Positions 46,579 through 57,748 of a DNA stretch of 64,000 nt are shown here, in pieces (within the stretch, counting starts at the first letter, position 1; every line of letters starts with the position of its first letter). The notes under the pieces were generated by a model. It searched no databases and was not told the DNA's origin. It saw only the letters and a program-made list of their open reading frames with translations. The position numbers were made by a program, and so were the translations under genes. The DNA comes from Lasiosphaeris hirsuta. Taxonomy: Eukaryota; Ascomycota; Sordariomycetes; Sordariales; Lasiosphaeriaceae. The DNA lies in the NCBI GenBank assembly GCA_030549175.1, contig JAUKUA010000001.1:5084001-5148000 (forward strand). Reading direction: 5' to 3'.

Positions 46579-47068
46579 ACAAGAGCCCTGTCAGTGACAG
46601 CAGGCAGCTCCCTGGCCGGTTTCACGCTGCCCAGCTCGACGCCCAATCAGCAGCAGCAAAAAGGAATGGGCTGATGGCTGACATCACCGGTGCTAGAACC
46701 CGGGCTGAAAGTTTACCTGGACATTGAGCGCAAATAAACGGCGAAAGGTTTTTGATGTTGTGGTCCAGGCCTAATTTTTCTTTAGAACCTATCTCCGAAA
46801 CAGGTTGAAAACGATTACCACAACATTCATCCGATCAGCGCCGACAGCTTCCAGTATAAGTCCCTTTGTCTCGCTCGGTTCCGGAACACGACTTCAGATC
46901 ATCACATCTCGGACCTGCCTCTCAGCCAACCCCACGTGGCGCCGTCCTGACTGCCCCCTGTCAGTCCGCCTCGCCTCCCTCTTAGTGCTGTCGCGACGAG
47001 TCCTCGCGCCATTCAGCCTTCTTCCCAGCATTGTCTATCAACCCGCCTTGCACCTCTGTCAGGGCTTC

Positions 47069-47125
47069 ATGTCGCCACCTCGACGCCGAATTGGTTCAAC
47101 GAGACTCATGGTGTTGCTAGGCTAA
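47069..47125 (+). promoter_or_regulatory. Candidate upstream open reading frame of the CorA gene
   Basis: An ATG opening an 18-codon frame (MSPPRRRIGSTRLMVLLG, then TAA) ends 173 bases before the CorA start. It matters only if transcription begins upstream of 47069, which the sequence alone cannot show. Confidence 0.3.
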
Positions 47126-47298
47126 GAGTCTATCGCCCTCTAGGCAACGAGCAGCCAAGCAACTGCGCTAGTTTCCAGTGTGTTACCTTCGTTGACGATC
47201 GGCTTCCGTCGGCTGACGACATAGGCGGTATACAGAGCCTCCTCGCTCCCCAGCTATCGCCGAGTCCTGTGCGATTTTCGCGGCTCCGACCTTTCACG

Positions 47299-49928
47299 AT
47301 GGAGTCATTCAGGGGTCAGATCGGGCACGACGCGAAGGGGACCACATCCGTGGGGCCCCAGCCGCTTGCAGCGCATCCGCCAAGACGGCGTAAGAACCAC
47401 AGAGGGGGCAAGAAGAAGAAGACAACGAGAAGGAAGTCGTTCGCCGCTCCACCAGACGATTTGGCGCGAGATGAATTAAATCCAGAAGGTCTCGAGCAAA
47501 GCCGAGAAAGCTTCTACTCACGACCTAGCCACAATCTCAGCAACACGAGCATCGAAAGCGAAGTGCTACTGGATCATAGGTGGATTTTCCGCACCTGACA
47601 TGGCACATCTGCTCTGTCATTTTGCTAACATTCCGCGTTCTAGGGAGCAGCAGCCTTTCTTGAGACCTAGACGCCCTTCAATGATGACCTCGAGCACCAC
47701 CTTTCAACCGCCGGCGGGAAGCAGGTTGAGGGCTGTAGCTGCTGAAAACAGCGCCGACGAGGGAGATCCTCTGATCACATGGAACGAACACGCCCCTCTT
47801 CTTTCTGGCTCCATGTTCCAGAGGGCTGAGACATTTGGAGGCTACGGGTCGAGTGATGCTCCCAGGAGGAGCGGGCCCGGAAGTCGTCGCGACTCGAGCA
47901 GGGGCAGTAGCAAGAGGAGGTTCCTCAATCCCTTTTCTAATTCTGGGGCCGATGGCTACAATGTCAACTATCCCCCTTCTGTGCCGGGCACACCCCCGCT
48001 GCGTGCTACCGATCGCATGGATATGAGTCTCGGGGATGTCATGTTGCGGGATGAGCTCGAAAGCGGCCAGCCATCGCCAAGGAGAACAGGAGACGACGGC
48101 GACAGTAGGGGAGGACAAACCTTTCAGCCGTCACTCGAAAGGCGGCACACTATTGCCCTGGAAGCTGAGGAGGACGTGTGCTTTCCCCAAGGAAGCCTCT
48201 CGGACATTGCAGATGATGAAATGGGTTTGCGTGATGCAGCCTCTTACCCAATGAGGGCACGGAGGCGACGTGGCAAGTGGCCGGACCTCGCCATCCTGAA
48301 TGAATGGAGTCGATTCGAGAAGGAAGGTCGAAGCGAAGAGCGGCGTGCAAAGAAAATCACGGAACCTCAATTAATCAATGGGAGATTGAGACCTACTCAC
48401 AGGGGCTGGTTCCAAGCCGAGGAGGAGGCGCCTTATCGCTTCACCTACTTCAACGAGGAGTTTCAGAGTACTATCCACAGTCAATCCATTTCGGAGTTAG
48501 TCCAACCGGGCGGAACATTCAGAGAACTGTTCGTTCCTGACCCGCCACTCCTTTCCGACTCCTCGGACGATGAGGACGATGACGACGAACACTCCGTGGG
48601 CTTGCAGCAGCTGCTGGCAGGTCAGAACGGGAATGCGAGGAATTGTCTTCGACAGCCGTCCCTAGCAACCACCGACCACAGCCACTACGACCTCCACAGG
48701 GAGCAAAGCCACCCCTTCAGTCAAACTGCCGCCTCGACAACCTCGAGGCAAGATTGGGGAGACCGTACACCCAGGGAAGTTAAATCTCCGGAGCCTATCA
48801 AGACTCCCCAAGGGGAGAAATCACCTCGGCAAGAGAAGCCTCAGAAGCCACTGAAGTACGGCGACCGACCCGTATGGTGGCTCGACATCTTTAGCCCCAC
48901 TGAAGCAGAGATGAAGGTATTATCCAAGGCATTTGGAATACATCCTCTCACTGCCGAGGATATCATGGTTCAAGAGGCACGCGAAAAGGTCGAGCTTTTC
49001 CGGCATTACTACTTTGTCAACTACCGCACCTTTGACCAAGACTCGACAAGTGAGAACTTTCTCGAGCCTGTCAACATGTATGTTGTTGTGTTCCGAGAAG
49101 GTGTCTTGAGCTTTCATTTTTCCATGACACCACACTCGGCCAATGTGCGGAGGCGCATTCGTCAGCTACGCGACTACCTAATCCTCTCTTCTGACTGGAT
49201 TTCGTATGCGATCATCGACGATATCACGGACGTCTTTGGCCCTCTGATTCAAAATATTGAGGATGAGGTCGACGACATTGACGACGCCATTTTGCAGCTT
49301 CACTCTTCGAGTGACTCGGAAAGGGAGGGCCGGAAAAGAGACGGAGAAAAGTCGGAAGCCGGGGAAACTACGTCGGCCGAGGCTGGCCGTGACATGCTGA
49401 GGCGTGTAGGAGACTGCCGCAAGAGAGTCATGTCGCTGTATCGACTGCTCGGCAACAAGGCCGATGTCATCAAGGGTTTCGCCAAGCGATGCAACGAGCA
49501 CTGGGAGGTGGCGCCGCGATCGGAAATCGGACTGTATCTGGGTGACATTCAGGATCATATTGTGACCATGACTTCCAACCTGAGTCACTATGAGAAGCAA
49601 GTCGAAGTTCTTATCTTGAATTCAAGCTGCAGACTAACACTGTCTACGTAGAATCCTAGCCCGGTCCCATGCCAACTACCTCGCCCAAATCAACATCCGG
49701 ATGAATGAACGACAGGAGCAGACGGCTGACGTCCTCGGCAAGCTCACGGTTCTCGGAACGATCGTACTTCCAATGAACATTATCACCGGCCTGTGGGGCA
49801 TGAACGTATGGGTACCTGGGCAGGAGCACGAAGGCGATCTGAAGTGGTTTGTGGTCATTACGGCGGGCTTGCTGTTCTTCGGTCTCGGCTGCTATATGCT
49901 CGCGAGGCGGGTGTACAAAATTGTGTAA
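47299..49928 (+). CDS. CorA/Mnr2-type magnesium transporter
   Basis: A divalent-cation channel of the CorA superfamily, fungal Alr/Mnr2 branch (plasma-membrane or vacuolar Mg2+ transport). Three exons: 47299-47579, 47644-49596 and 49652-49928. The start is the ATG at 47299; the frame is open 10 codons further up but only from GTG. The N-terminus is basic (RRRKNHRGGKKKKTTRRK), as in Alr and Mnr2. A long disordered part precedes the CorA cytoplasmic domain (about 48840-49590), and two C-terminal helices carry the signature GMN in NIITGLWGMNVWVPG. The second intron (49597-49651) must begin with GCAAGT: only this GC-AG splice gives HYEK-ILARSHANYLAQINIRM, matching the family. A GT donor nearby would break the frame. 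The product has 836 residues. Confidence 0.9.
49597..49651 (+). other. GC-AG intron in the CorA gene
   Basis: A 55-nt intron with donor GCAAGT, branch-like ACTAAC and acceptor TACGTAG. Without splicing, the frame stops inside it, before the GMN-containing exon. Confidence 0.8.
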
Positions 49929-50566
49929 GATGCTAGCGGGGCGTAATAGGGTATTTGCAAATATTTACGGTGTATTGGTGTATTGGAGCATCGCCAATTT
50001 GTATCAGGCATTGGGCATACAAGGTGACGGCGGCATTTTGAATATCATGGGCTGGATACTAGAAACTAGAGTCTTTATTAGCACGGCCGCGGTTAATGAT
50101 TTGCGGACCAAGGCCTTTTCGATTCCGCGAGATGAACATCCTTCTCTTTGTTTTAAACTCGAAATGCGTCGCCAAAAGCGGTGGTGTTCCAAATACGACA
50201 ATGCCCACGAAGGAACGCCACATCCCAACAGTAACTCGGGGACGGAATTGAAAGCATAATGTGAAAAGCAGTCAATGCTGACAGAGCCTAAGTCACTAAG
50301 TACAGACATTATTTCATCCAGGTCCCAATGATCTCACCCGTAAATTGCGAGTAGAGGAACTCAAAATGCCCGCCCGTAAAAAGTGCAAACCGTTTCGGCC
50401 AAGCCCTGGTGATATCTTTATGATTCCCCCTTGTGCTCAACCAACCATAACGCCACCGGGGGTGCAAATAACCCTGATGAAAAAGCTATCACCAAGCATT
50501 CCCTTTCCCTTTCCCATGGCAGGTTGCCATGACCCGCAATTGACTGGCGAATAGCTCGCTCCCATT
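49929..50566. other. Convergent 3' region of the CorA and CstF-64 genes
   Basis: Shared 3' flank with AT-rich stretches; no gene is supported. Confidence 0.5.
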
Positions 50567-51714
50567 TTACATACGCCGCTGCGCCATGAAGCTGGCTCGC
50601 AGCGCCATAATCTGCTGCCGCTCCGCCTCGGGCAACTTGTCGATAGTGTCCTGGGGCAGCTCCATGACGGCCTGCAGGAGCGCGGCTTGGTCCTGTCCGA
50701 CAGGCGCCGCAGGAGCGGGTGCGGGAGTCGGGGTTGGGCCCGGGGGTGGTGCGTAGCCGCCAGCAACCGGAGGAGTGCCGGTGGCGCCCGGATAACCGTA
50801 CCCGGGGGCGCCAACGGCCGCGCCCGCAGGAGGCGCCAGGGGGAGTGGTCCGGCGCTGGTGTCGAGAACGGAGTTGATGGCGTCGGGGGAGACGAGGCCC
50901 ATGATAAGGAGCGCCTGGAAGACGGCATAGCTGAGCTGCGGGGCTTGGCCGAGGAGCTCGGTGGCGCGCGCCGGGTCAGTGGTCGCGAGGCTCTTCATCT
51001 GCTGCAGGATGTCGAGGAGCTGTGCAGGCGGAAGCGTGTTAAGCGTGCGCGAAATAGCGTCAGTGCAGGTCATGCCGGGTGGCAATTCTTTGCCTTGAGG
51101 AAGGGGCGGGAGAGAAGTGCCGCCGCCGTTGCCGCCGCCCATGGGCATGATGGGAGGGTTTCCGTTGCCGTTTGTGGGTTGGTAGACCGGGGCGTTGTTG
51201 TTCTGGGTGGGGTTGGCAGGCTGTTCATTCTGGTCAGCATATCTTCCGATGCACCCAGGGGAAATGCAGAGGGTGACATACCGCGCCATCACGGTTCTGA
51301 TTGTCGTCTTCACCGCTGACCGTCTCGTTACTAAAGTCCACTCGGAGTTTGCGGCCCATGATCTCATAGTCGTTCAAGTTGCGCACAGCGGAGGCGGCAG
51401 AGTCTAGAGGAAGAATGGAGGATTAGTTCTGGCGTGGCTGGAAAAAGAGCCATGGCGGATTTTCATACCGTAATCGGGGAACTCAGCAAAACCGAAGCCC
51501 TTGGGACGACCAGTCTCGCGGTCGTAAACGAGGCGGAAGTTAATAACCCGTCCGGCGCCGCTGAAAATCTCTGTGATCTGTTCTTCGGTGAGGCCTGTGA
51601 AGCGTCGTGACATCAGTCATTGTTCAGGGCACAAGACTTGAGGATTGGGACGCGGGTCCTACCGTAGGGGATGTTTCCCACAAACACAACGCGGGAAGGC
51701 TGCCGAGTCGACAT
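50567..51714 (-). CDS. rna15: CstF-64/Rna15-like mRNA cleavage and polyadenylation factor
   Basis: RNA-binding subunit of the cleavage stimulation factor (CF IA in yeast), recognising U/GU-rich sequence near poly(A) sites. Four exons: 51714-51663, 51594-51469, 51403-51282 and 51229-50567, with introns of 52-68 nt. The joins build one RRM at the N-terminus with RNP2 VFVGNIPY and RNP1 KGFGFAEF, ending [11 protein letters not shown]. The hinge domain that binds CstF-77/Rna14 follows ([20 protein letters not shown], then [20 protein letters not shown]). After a Pro/Gly/Ala-rich linker the protein ends in the conserved C-terminal helical domain ([20 protein letters not shown]). The predicted length is 320 residues. 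The gene is divergent from PHB2. Confidence 0.93.
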
Positions 51715-52430
51715 CGTGAAGTCGGGTCCCACTTGCTTGCAAGGTGTTCCTGATATATAGGAAGGCGGGGATAGTCTAATTGGCACACTCTATGCACGGG
51801 GGTGGAAGAAGGACAAGCAGCCCGCGAGTGGAGGGCGCGATGCGACACGATGTATATAGGTAGTTGGGACAAAAACGTCACTCGGGCTTTGAGGAGATGA
51901 GCGGACGAGGGACGTAGGGACGGAGGGACGGCAGCAGCTCAACAATGGAATTTTAGCAAGGGAAGTACGGTAGACTACCAAGCAAGTGGCTCCTCGTAAC
52001 CTGCCCGCTCTCAATCAGCTACCACCAGCAATTCGTCACGCCAATAGTGTCACCTGGAGTCTTTGTTTGAATGTGTGAAAACAAGCTGTGTAGTGGCAAG
52101 TCGTCGATGTCCAAAAGGCAGGCTGTGTCAAAAAATTGTCTGGCCGCGAACAGTTGTAGTGGCGCCGCCAACTTGCAGCCTTTTGCATGTAGTTGCACGT
52201 AGTGTGGGGGGGGTGGCCCAAGCGATAGAATGTACCTTGCCAGCTGGGCACGTGATGCGCCGTGTGAGGTGAGGCGGACAAGTCTCAATTTGCGCCAAGT
52301 GCCTGCTGCTGCTGGCCGGTGACATTCACAAGCTTAAAGCTCAGCAAAGCTCAAGGTGCAAGCAAGCTCCTGTCCACCACCCAAGCCATATTATTCCACA
52401 CAGCAACTGCCCGCTGCATCACCGCCCAGC
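51715..52430. promoter_or_regulatory. Divergent promoter of CstF-64 (minus) and PHB2 (plus)
   Basis: A 716-bp spacer between start codons. A CCAAT element lies at 52041-52045, about 390 bases upstream of PHB2, which fits a nuclear-encoded mitochondrial gene. No coding sequence is supported. Confidence 0.45.
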
Positions 52431-53481
52431 ATGTCGAACCGCAATCCGATCCAGGATTATATTAGCAGACTCCAGCAGACAGCCCAGAGTGCGAGAAGCC
52501 AAGGCGGCTTCCCCAAAGGCGCGCCATCTCCCAGAGGCTTCATTGGAGGTTTCGCCGGCCTGCTTCTCCTTGGCGGTGGTGCCTTGGTCGTCCAGAATGC
52601 CCTGTTCAACGTCGACGGTGGCCATAGAGCAATCAAGTACCGGAGAGTGAGCGGTGTCAGCAAGGAGATCTACGGCGAAGGTGCGTCTGACCCAGCCGGC
52701 ATGCTCGGCCGGCGGTTTGATGGCCGCGCTGACAGTCAGAACAGGAACACATTTCATTATCCCCTGGTTCGAGTCGCCAGTTACCTACGATGTGCGAGCG
52801 AAACCCCGAAATGTCTCGTCCCTGACGGGCACTAAGGACTTGCAAATGGTCAACATCACTTGCCGTGTCCTCTCGAGGCCCGAGATCGCGGCTCTGCCGC
52901 AGATCTACAGAACTCTGGGCACCGACTACGATGAGCGCATTCTCCCTTCGATTGTCAACGAGGTTCTCAAGAGTGTTGTTGCCCAGTTCAACGCCAGCCA
53001 ATTGATCACCCAAAGAGAGATGGTTGCCAAGCTTGTTCGCGACAATCTTGCGAGGCGGGCTGCACGCTTCAACATCTTGCTGGATGATGTCTCCCTGACC
53101 GTATGTTTTACCCCTCTACTGGAGCCACCACAAACTCGGTTGCTAACCTGCACACAGCATCTCGCATTCTCCCCCGAGTTCACGGCAGCCGTCGAGGCAA
53201 AGCAGGTCGCACAGCAGGAGGCCCAACGGGCCGCCTTTGTTGTTGACAAGGCACGCCAGGAGAAGCAGGCTATGGTTGTCAAGGCTCAGGGTGAGGCCCG
53301 GTCCGCCGAGCTTATTGGTGAGGCTATCAAGAAGAGCAAGTCATACGTCGAGCTCAAAAAGCTTGAGAACGCGAGGGCTATTGCAACCATCCTGCAGGAG
53401 GCAGGTGGCAAGAACAGGCTGCTCCTTGACTCGGAGGGCCTGGGTCTCAACGTGTTCGAGGATCGCGAAGAGAAGAAGTAA
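52431..53481 (+). CDS. phb2: Prohibitin-2 (PHB2)
   Basis: Forms ring complexes with Phb1 in the mitochondrial inner membrane and regulates the m-AAA protease and membrane organisation. Three exons: 52431-52680, 52745-53100 and 53158-53481. Joins read IYGEG-THFIIPWFESPVTY and LDDVSLT-HLAFSPEFTAAV, both canonical. The 309-residue product has an N-terminal membrane anchor (GGFAGLLLLGGGALVVQNAL), the SPFH/PHB domain (VDGGHRAIKYRRVSG through ITQREMVAKLVRDNL) and the C-terminal coiled coil (VEAKQVAQQEAQRAAFVVDK). The longer N-terminus before the anchor distinguishes PHB2 from PHB1. The second intron (53101-53157) is 57 nt without a stop, so its retention would keep the frame and add 19 residues in the middle of a conserved motif. 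Confidence 0.96.
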
Positions 53482-54291
53482 TGAGGAGGGTTTGTGTTTG
53501 AGGGGCGTTAGACATAATCTCCACTGTATGTGTATGGAAAGGATGGTAAGGAAAACCCCCAAGTGTACAACAGCATAAATACATTGCCCAGGGCGCTTTT
53601 GTCAGTCTGGTAGTTTTCGAGCCTCATCCGCAAGATAGGGCGTTCCTGACAAGCATGCTTTCCAACTGCCTTATTTGTCTGGTTTTCACAGTATGACATG
53701 TCTCGGAGGTTCACTAGAAAAGTCGAGTAAGCTAAGGAAAGTCCGACCTGGTCACTTCATCTTTTTGTTGTCAATATTTTAGTTCATGTTCAAAGAGATA
53801 CCGAAATGCATCCGTTTATTTCTAGCCTCATATTTCCTGAAACGGGGTACGGAGCATCCCTGGTAAGTTCATGCCTATCTGTACCAGGTACTTTTAAATT
53901 TGGCATCCTCAGGCTGTAACGATTCTGACGTTATAAAGATGTTGGTTGGCCCAAGCTCTTGACTTTCGCCGAGAGCCCCACCACCCGTGCAGTCGGCTCT
54001 GAAAGCAACCCCACCTACCCCTCCGCGCCGCCGCCCTCGTCCAGTGTTGTATCTCGCGACGTCCCTCAACAAGTGTCTGACTATCGAGGTTCTCTTAAAA
54101 AAAAAAACAAAAAACAAGTGGATGAGATTCTGCGAGTCAAATTTGACAGTGCAGCCCCCTTATCTCTTTTCTAGAACCGAAGCCCTCCTTCGCTACGACA
54201 CCGTGACAACTACAAACAAACTCATCATCGCTCTATCCCGCTCTCCCAGGCACCCGGCCAGACCGAAATCACCGACAGCCATTTGCCCACT
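53482..54291. other. 3' flank of PHB2 and promoter/leader of NEDD8
   Basis: Spacer between tandem plus-strand genes. The half near NEDD8 is C/T-rich. A short A-rich run lies near 54098-54115. No gene is supported. Confidence 0.45.
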
Positions 54292-54860
54292 ATGCAACTC
54301 AAGTCCGTCATTCCCCATCCCTCCCGCCCTAGCTGCGCGATATGGTGTTGGCCATCATGGCAAAGCCCGCGGTCGCCGGGGTTATCAAGCCAAGGACCTT
54401 CGCCCCGCAAGCAGCCAGGCCCGGATCTCGAGCCGTCCTCGTACTCCGGACCCTGGTTCCTTTTGCGCGCGCGAGTGTTCCGAGATACTCCGTAAGGGGA
54501 GGCATAGCCAGCTAGCTAACCACACATTTTACGTCCGTAGGATCCGTACCCTGACAGGTCGTGAGATCGAGCTCGACGTTGAGCCGACTGACAAGGTTGC
54601 GCAAATCAAGGAGAAGGTCGAGGAGAAAGAAGGCATCCCACCTGCTCAGCAGCGCCTGATTTACGGCGGAAAGCAGATGTAAGTACCTCCCCTTCTTCCT
54701 CCTCCCTTCCCTTCCCTACTACACCATCCCCGGAAGAGACGTGTACCATCTGACACGATCATCTTTCCGAGATAGGGTCGACGACAAGACAGCAAGCGAC
54801 TACCAGCTCGAGGGTGGCTGCACCCTCCACCTTGTCCTCGCCCTCAGAGGAGGGTGCTGA
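54292..54860 (+). CDS. rub1: NEDD8/Rub1 ubiquitin-like modifier
   Basis: Ubiquitin-like protein attached to cullins. Three exons: 54292-54302 (11 nt, MQL plus two bases), 54541-54678 and 54776-54860. The join [22 protein letters not shown] restores the full beta-grasp start, and [20 protein letters not shown] restores the middle. The product is 77 residues and ends LALRGGC: the mature di-glycine is followed by a single cysteine to be removed by a processing protease. [20 protein letters not shown] and the Ala72-type residue in LALRGG (ubiquitin has Arg72) identify NEDD8 rather than ubiquitin. The first intron is long (238 nt) with a poor donor, GTCCGT. The E1 subunit for this modifier, UBA3, is encoded in the same window. 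Confidence 0.93.
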
Positions 54861-55633
54861 TTACAGAGGAGGCATACTTATCCGAAAGGATCGGGACGAG
54901 AAAACACATGGGGGTAGGGTCAGGGAATCAATGATATCGCTTGCGTATGCGTCATGAACTTCGGCAGAGGGTACGACGCGGAGCGAATGAATGTCTTACA
55001 ATGGCTTCTTCCCTCATGCTCAGGATGACATTCGGCATGCCGGTACGCAAGGGGTGCACTGCGCCCAAGCCGACATGGAATAGATAGTGTGTGGCATGTT
55101 GCGGATGATTGGCCTCTGGCGTTTTGCGGGCAGCCAGGAAGTCACTTTCTCTTGCTTCTCCGACATCTACATCTTGTGTGTGTATGTGTAAGAGACGGAT
55201 TTTTGCTAGATGGTAGCTGAGGTGAGGGCCATTTTGAAAGATGAGAGGTTTGCTTGTCTCTTTCACCACTTCCTGTAGTGAGATATTAGGTTGAGTTTTG
55301 CCTTGCTAAATTTTCCCACCATATACCTCATCTCTTGATTCGAGGTGATATACCAAACGAATAGCATAGACTGGGGAATATTGAGTTCCTGATGCCTGCC
55401 ACTTTCATTCTGATATTTCCTATAATGCAGTATGCCGGGGTATCATCACGCCCTCCCGTCTAACCTCAACTCCTTCCCAAATACCAAATAAAAAAAGACA
55501 TCGCTAGTTGTCCTTCGTACTCCATAACTATGCACATTCATGCCCATCGTCAAATCCCCAAACCTCACGTCGATCATGAACAACCCCAACTATCACTCCC
55601 TATCCTCCAATTGCGGCCTCGCGTCGTTCCCTC
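54861..55633. other. Convergent 3' region of NEDD8 and Elongin A
   Basis: Shared 3' flank; it contains AT-rich sequence near 55300-55500. No gene is supported. Confidence 0.5.
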
Positions 55634-56958
55634 TCATCGATGCGGCCGCTTGTTAGGCTGCATAAAAGGGTTGACTGCCTTGGAGCGCTTCGGTATCGGG
55701 CGCAGAGCAGCCGAGGTTGTGGCCGGCGGAGCAGCAGGCCGGGGGGCAAGGCCGCAAGTTTCGGCTGATGCTTTGGCTGGGTAGGGGGCGAAGCACTGGT
55801 TGTCGGCGGCGAAGCGGGAAGCCGCGTGATCGAGTTGGAGCCCGGGGCAGCCGAGAGCAGGCCGGTTCTGCGACGCTTCGCGGGCGTCAGAGCTGCCGGC
55901 GGCGAACTAGAAGTGCTGTATATTGTCGTACTAGGAAAGCGGTCGGGCGAGGAGAGATTGTCATGGTCCCTCTTTCTCTTAGCGGAGGGTGGCGGAGAAT
56001 CGTCGCGATAAGTTGACTCCGCAGGTGGACTTTCGGCCAGAGGGGGTGTGGCAGCCTGGTTCTCGAGCTCATCGAAGAGCTCATACAGCCCACCATCGCT
56101 GGCCTCTCCGTGGTCCTGGTCTGCATCACCACCCTCGTCTTCGTCGTCAAAGTGCAGCACATTGGGCTGGGATGTCGATGCCGCGCCTGGGTTCTTGATA
56201 CGGAGAAGGCGAGCTTCTCTATTCTTTCGTTCCTTCTCTTCGGCGTCCATGGCAGGAGTTGTAGGCTTTGGGCGGGGTGTTTTGACCAGAGTGGCGGTAG
56301 GGTCAAATTGACGCTGAATCCTCTTGTCTCGGAGCATGGCTTCTGGCGCTCTCTTAATTTGGCCAGGCTGGACAACAAGCCTTCCACTTGGCGTTGAAAG
56401 CTTCAGCCGGCTGATCTCACTGCGAGCCTGTCTCCGAGCTTTTTGGATTACACTCAGGCTCTTGAGTGGTGGCCCCGCAGACCATGATGTCGCGCCGGCT
56501 TTTGCACCACCGCGGCCACGCCCGCCATCGCCTCTGGGGAGTCTTGGCAGTTGTCTAGCTTGCGCAAAGGTAATGAGTGTCGTATTGTTTGCCTTCTGTG
56601 CCTGCTCCCTTTGCCTCAAATCCGCTGTCAACTTAGCAGACGCTTCGGCTAGGGCTTCCTCTTTGGCTGTCTTGTACTTGTAGAAGACTTTGTACCAGTA
56701 CTTTGGGCTACTAGGTACCCATTTCTTTTTGCTAGCAAGGATCGGGTAATACTTGCTGATGAGACGCTGCCAGTGCTCTGCCGTCAGATCGTAAATGTCG
56801 CCACTGTTGAGCTCAAGCTCTCGCAGTTGTTCTGCATTCCGAACCCCCTTGAGGATTTCTCTGATGGAGTGTTCAGGCATGTTGCCCAGACTTGTGATGA
56901 GATGGATGTTGTCGAGAGCAACTCGCATGCACATTTCGACGAGAGATCGGGGAGGCAT
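55634..56958 (-). pseudogene. ela1: Elongin A (Ela1)-like protein; frame disrupted near the C-terminus
   Basis: Elongin A supports RNA polymerase II elongation and is a substrate receptor of an elongin-cullin ubiquitin ligase. Start ATG 56958 gives MPPRSLVEMCMRVALDN, which contains a BC-box (SLxxxCxxxA) for Elongin C binding. The F-box-like elongin A region follows (EHSIREILKGVRNAEQLREL, YDLTAEHWQRLISKYYP), then a coiled, basic, Pro-rich tail. The main frame runs to a stop at 55600, but its last 45 residues look wrong. A neighbouring frame gives a family-like ending (SKAVNPFMQPNKRP) with a stop at 55636-55634. The switch lies at a run of six G on the plus strand (55741-55746), consistent with one missing base. 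This may be a sequencing error rather than a true pseudogene; I label it broken because the sequence as given cannot be read through. The N-terminal 400 codons are intact. Confidence 0.75.
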
Positions 56959-57748
56959 GGTGAGAAATGGGTGGGCTCCGTGAAAACCCGCTGAGAATGT
57001 AGAAGTTGGCGGTCTGTGCACCACTGTGAACTTTGAATAAAGACGGGGAGCGAACAACACAATAAGAGCCGTTGAATAGAGTGTTAGTCGACTTGTTGAG
57101 TTGATCGAAACCAAGAAAAGTGGGTCCTGTCCTCTCACTTCAAGTTGAACTGGACCTCAAAAGCCTAGGCCCCGGTTGCTGGTGAGAGCGATTCGATTCG
57201 AGCCAATGGGCCAATGGAACGACCCCTCTGGCCTTATTCTTAAGAAGACTTTTAAGCTGCCTCTGGTCGCAGGGTAGCTGATGGAAGGTTTACTGAGTAT
57301 TTTCAGAAGTTTATTCTCTCGGCCGTATGCATTGTTGTGCTGTTGGATTTTCGGGACTCGAGATCTGAGATTGCCTGGCATGACCTTTGGAGATCCTGGT
57401 CGAGAGGGACCGTCTGCTCTTTATGGAAACCAGCTCCTTGCCTGAGGCTTACAGCGTGCCAGCGTGCCCCACCCTAGGTCCATGTTCCCCAGTCACGCTA
57501 AGAACGGGTACTTTGAATATTGCCAGGGGTCCTGTCGATCTGAGGATCCTTTACCTCAGCCTCATTTGAACTTTCTGCAACGCCATTCAACATTGCTGGT
57601 GCACTCGCTGATTCGTGCCTTGTTCTCTTCGGCAACATACTACCACCGGGACGTTGTCGCATCCCCGACCTAACACAAATATCTGCATCGTCTGATTTTG
57701 GCAGCCAATCCTCCACAGTCCATCGACACACGAGAAGAGCCGTTCGAA
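56959..57748. promoter_or_regulatory. Divergent promoter of Elongin A (minus) and THO7 (plus)
   Basis: A 790-bp spacer. An in-frame extension upstream of the Elongin A ATG reaches 57138 without family resemblance and is taken as leader. No other gene is supported. Confidence 0.45.

Larger units (their letters stand above)
45731..47298. promoter_or_regulatory. Divergent promoter of DUF3237 gene (minus) and CorA gene (plus)
   Basis: A 1.57-kb spacer. It contains G13 at 46566-46578 and a pyrimidine-rich probable leader of the CorA gene from about 46850 to 47298. A small upstream open frame, 47069-47125 (18 codons plus stop), lies in that probable leader. No other gene is supported. Confidence 0.45.

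Noticed and set aside
56959..57138. 60-residue N-terminal extension of Elongin A
   Set aside because: The BC-box in elongin A homologues sits at the extreme N-terminus, which fits the ATG at 56958.
57698..57748. Longer THO7 N-terminus starting upstream of 57749
   Set aside because: The extension would begin at TTG; family members start near the ATG at 57749.
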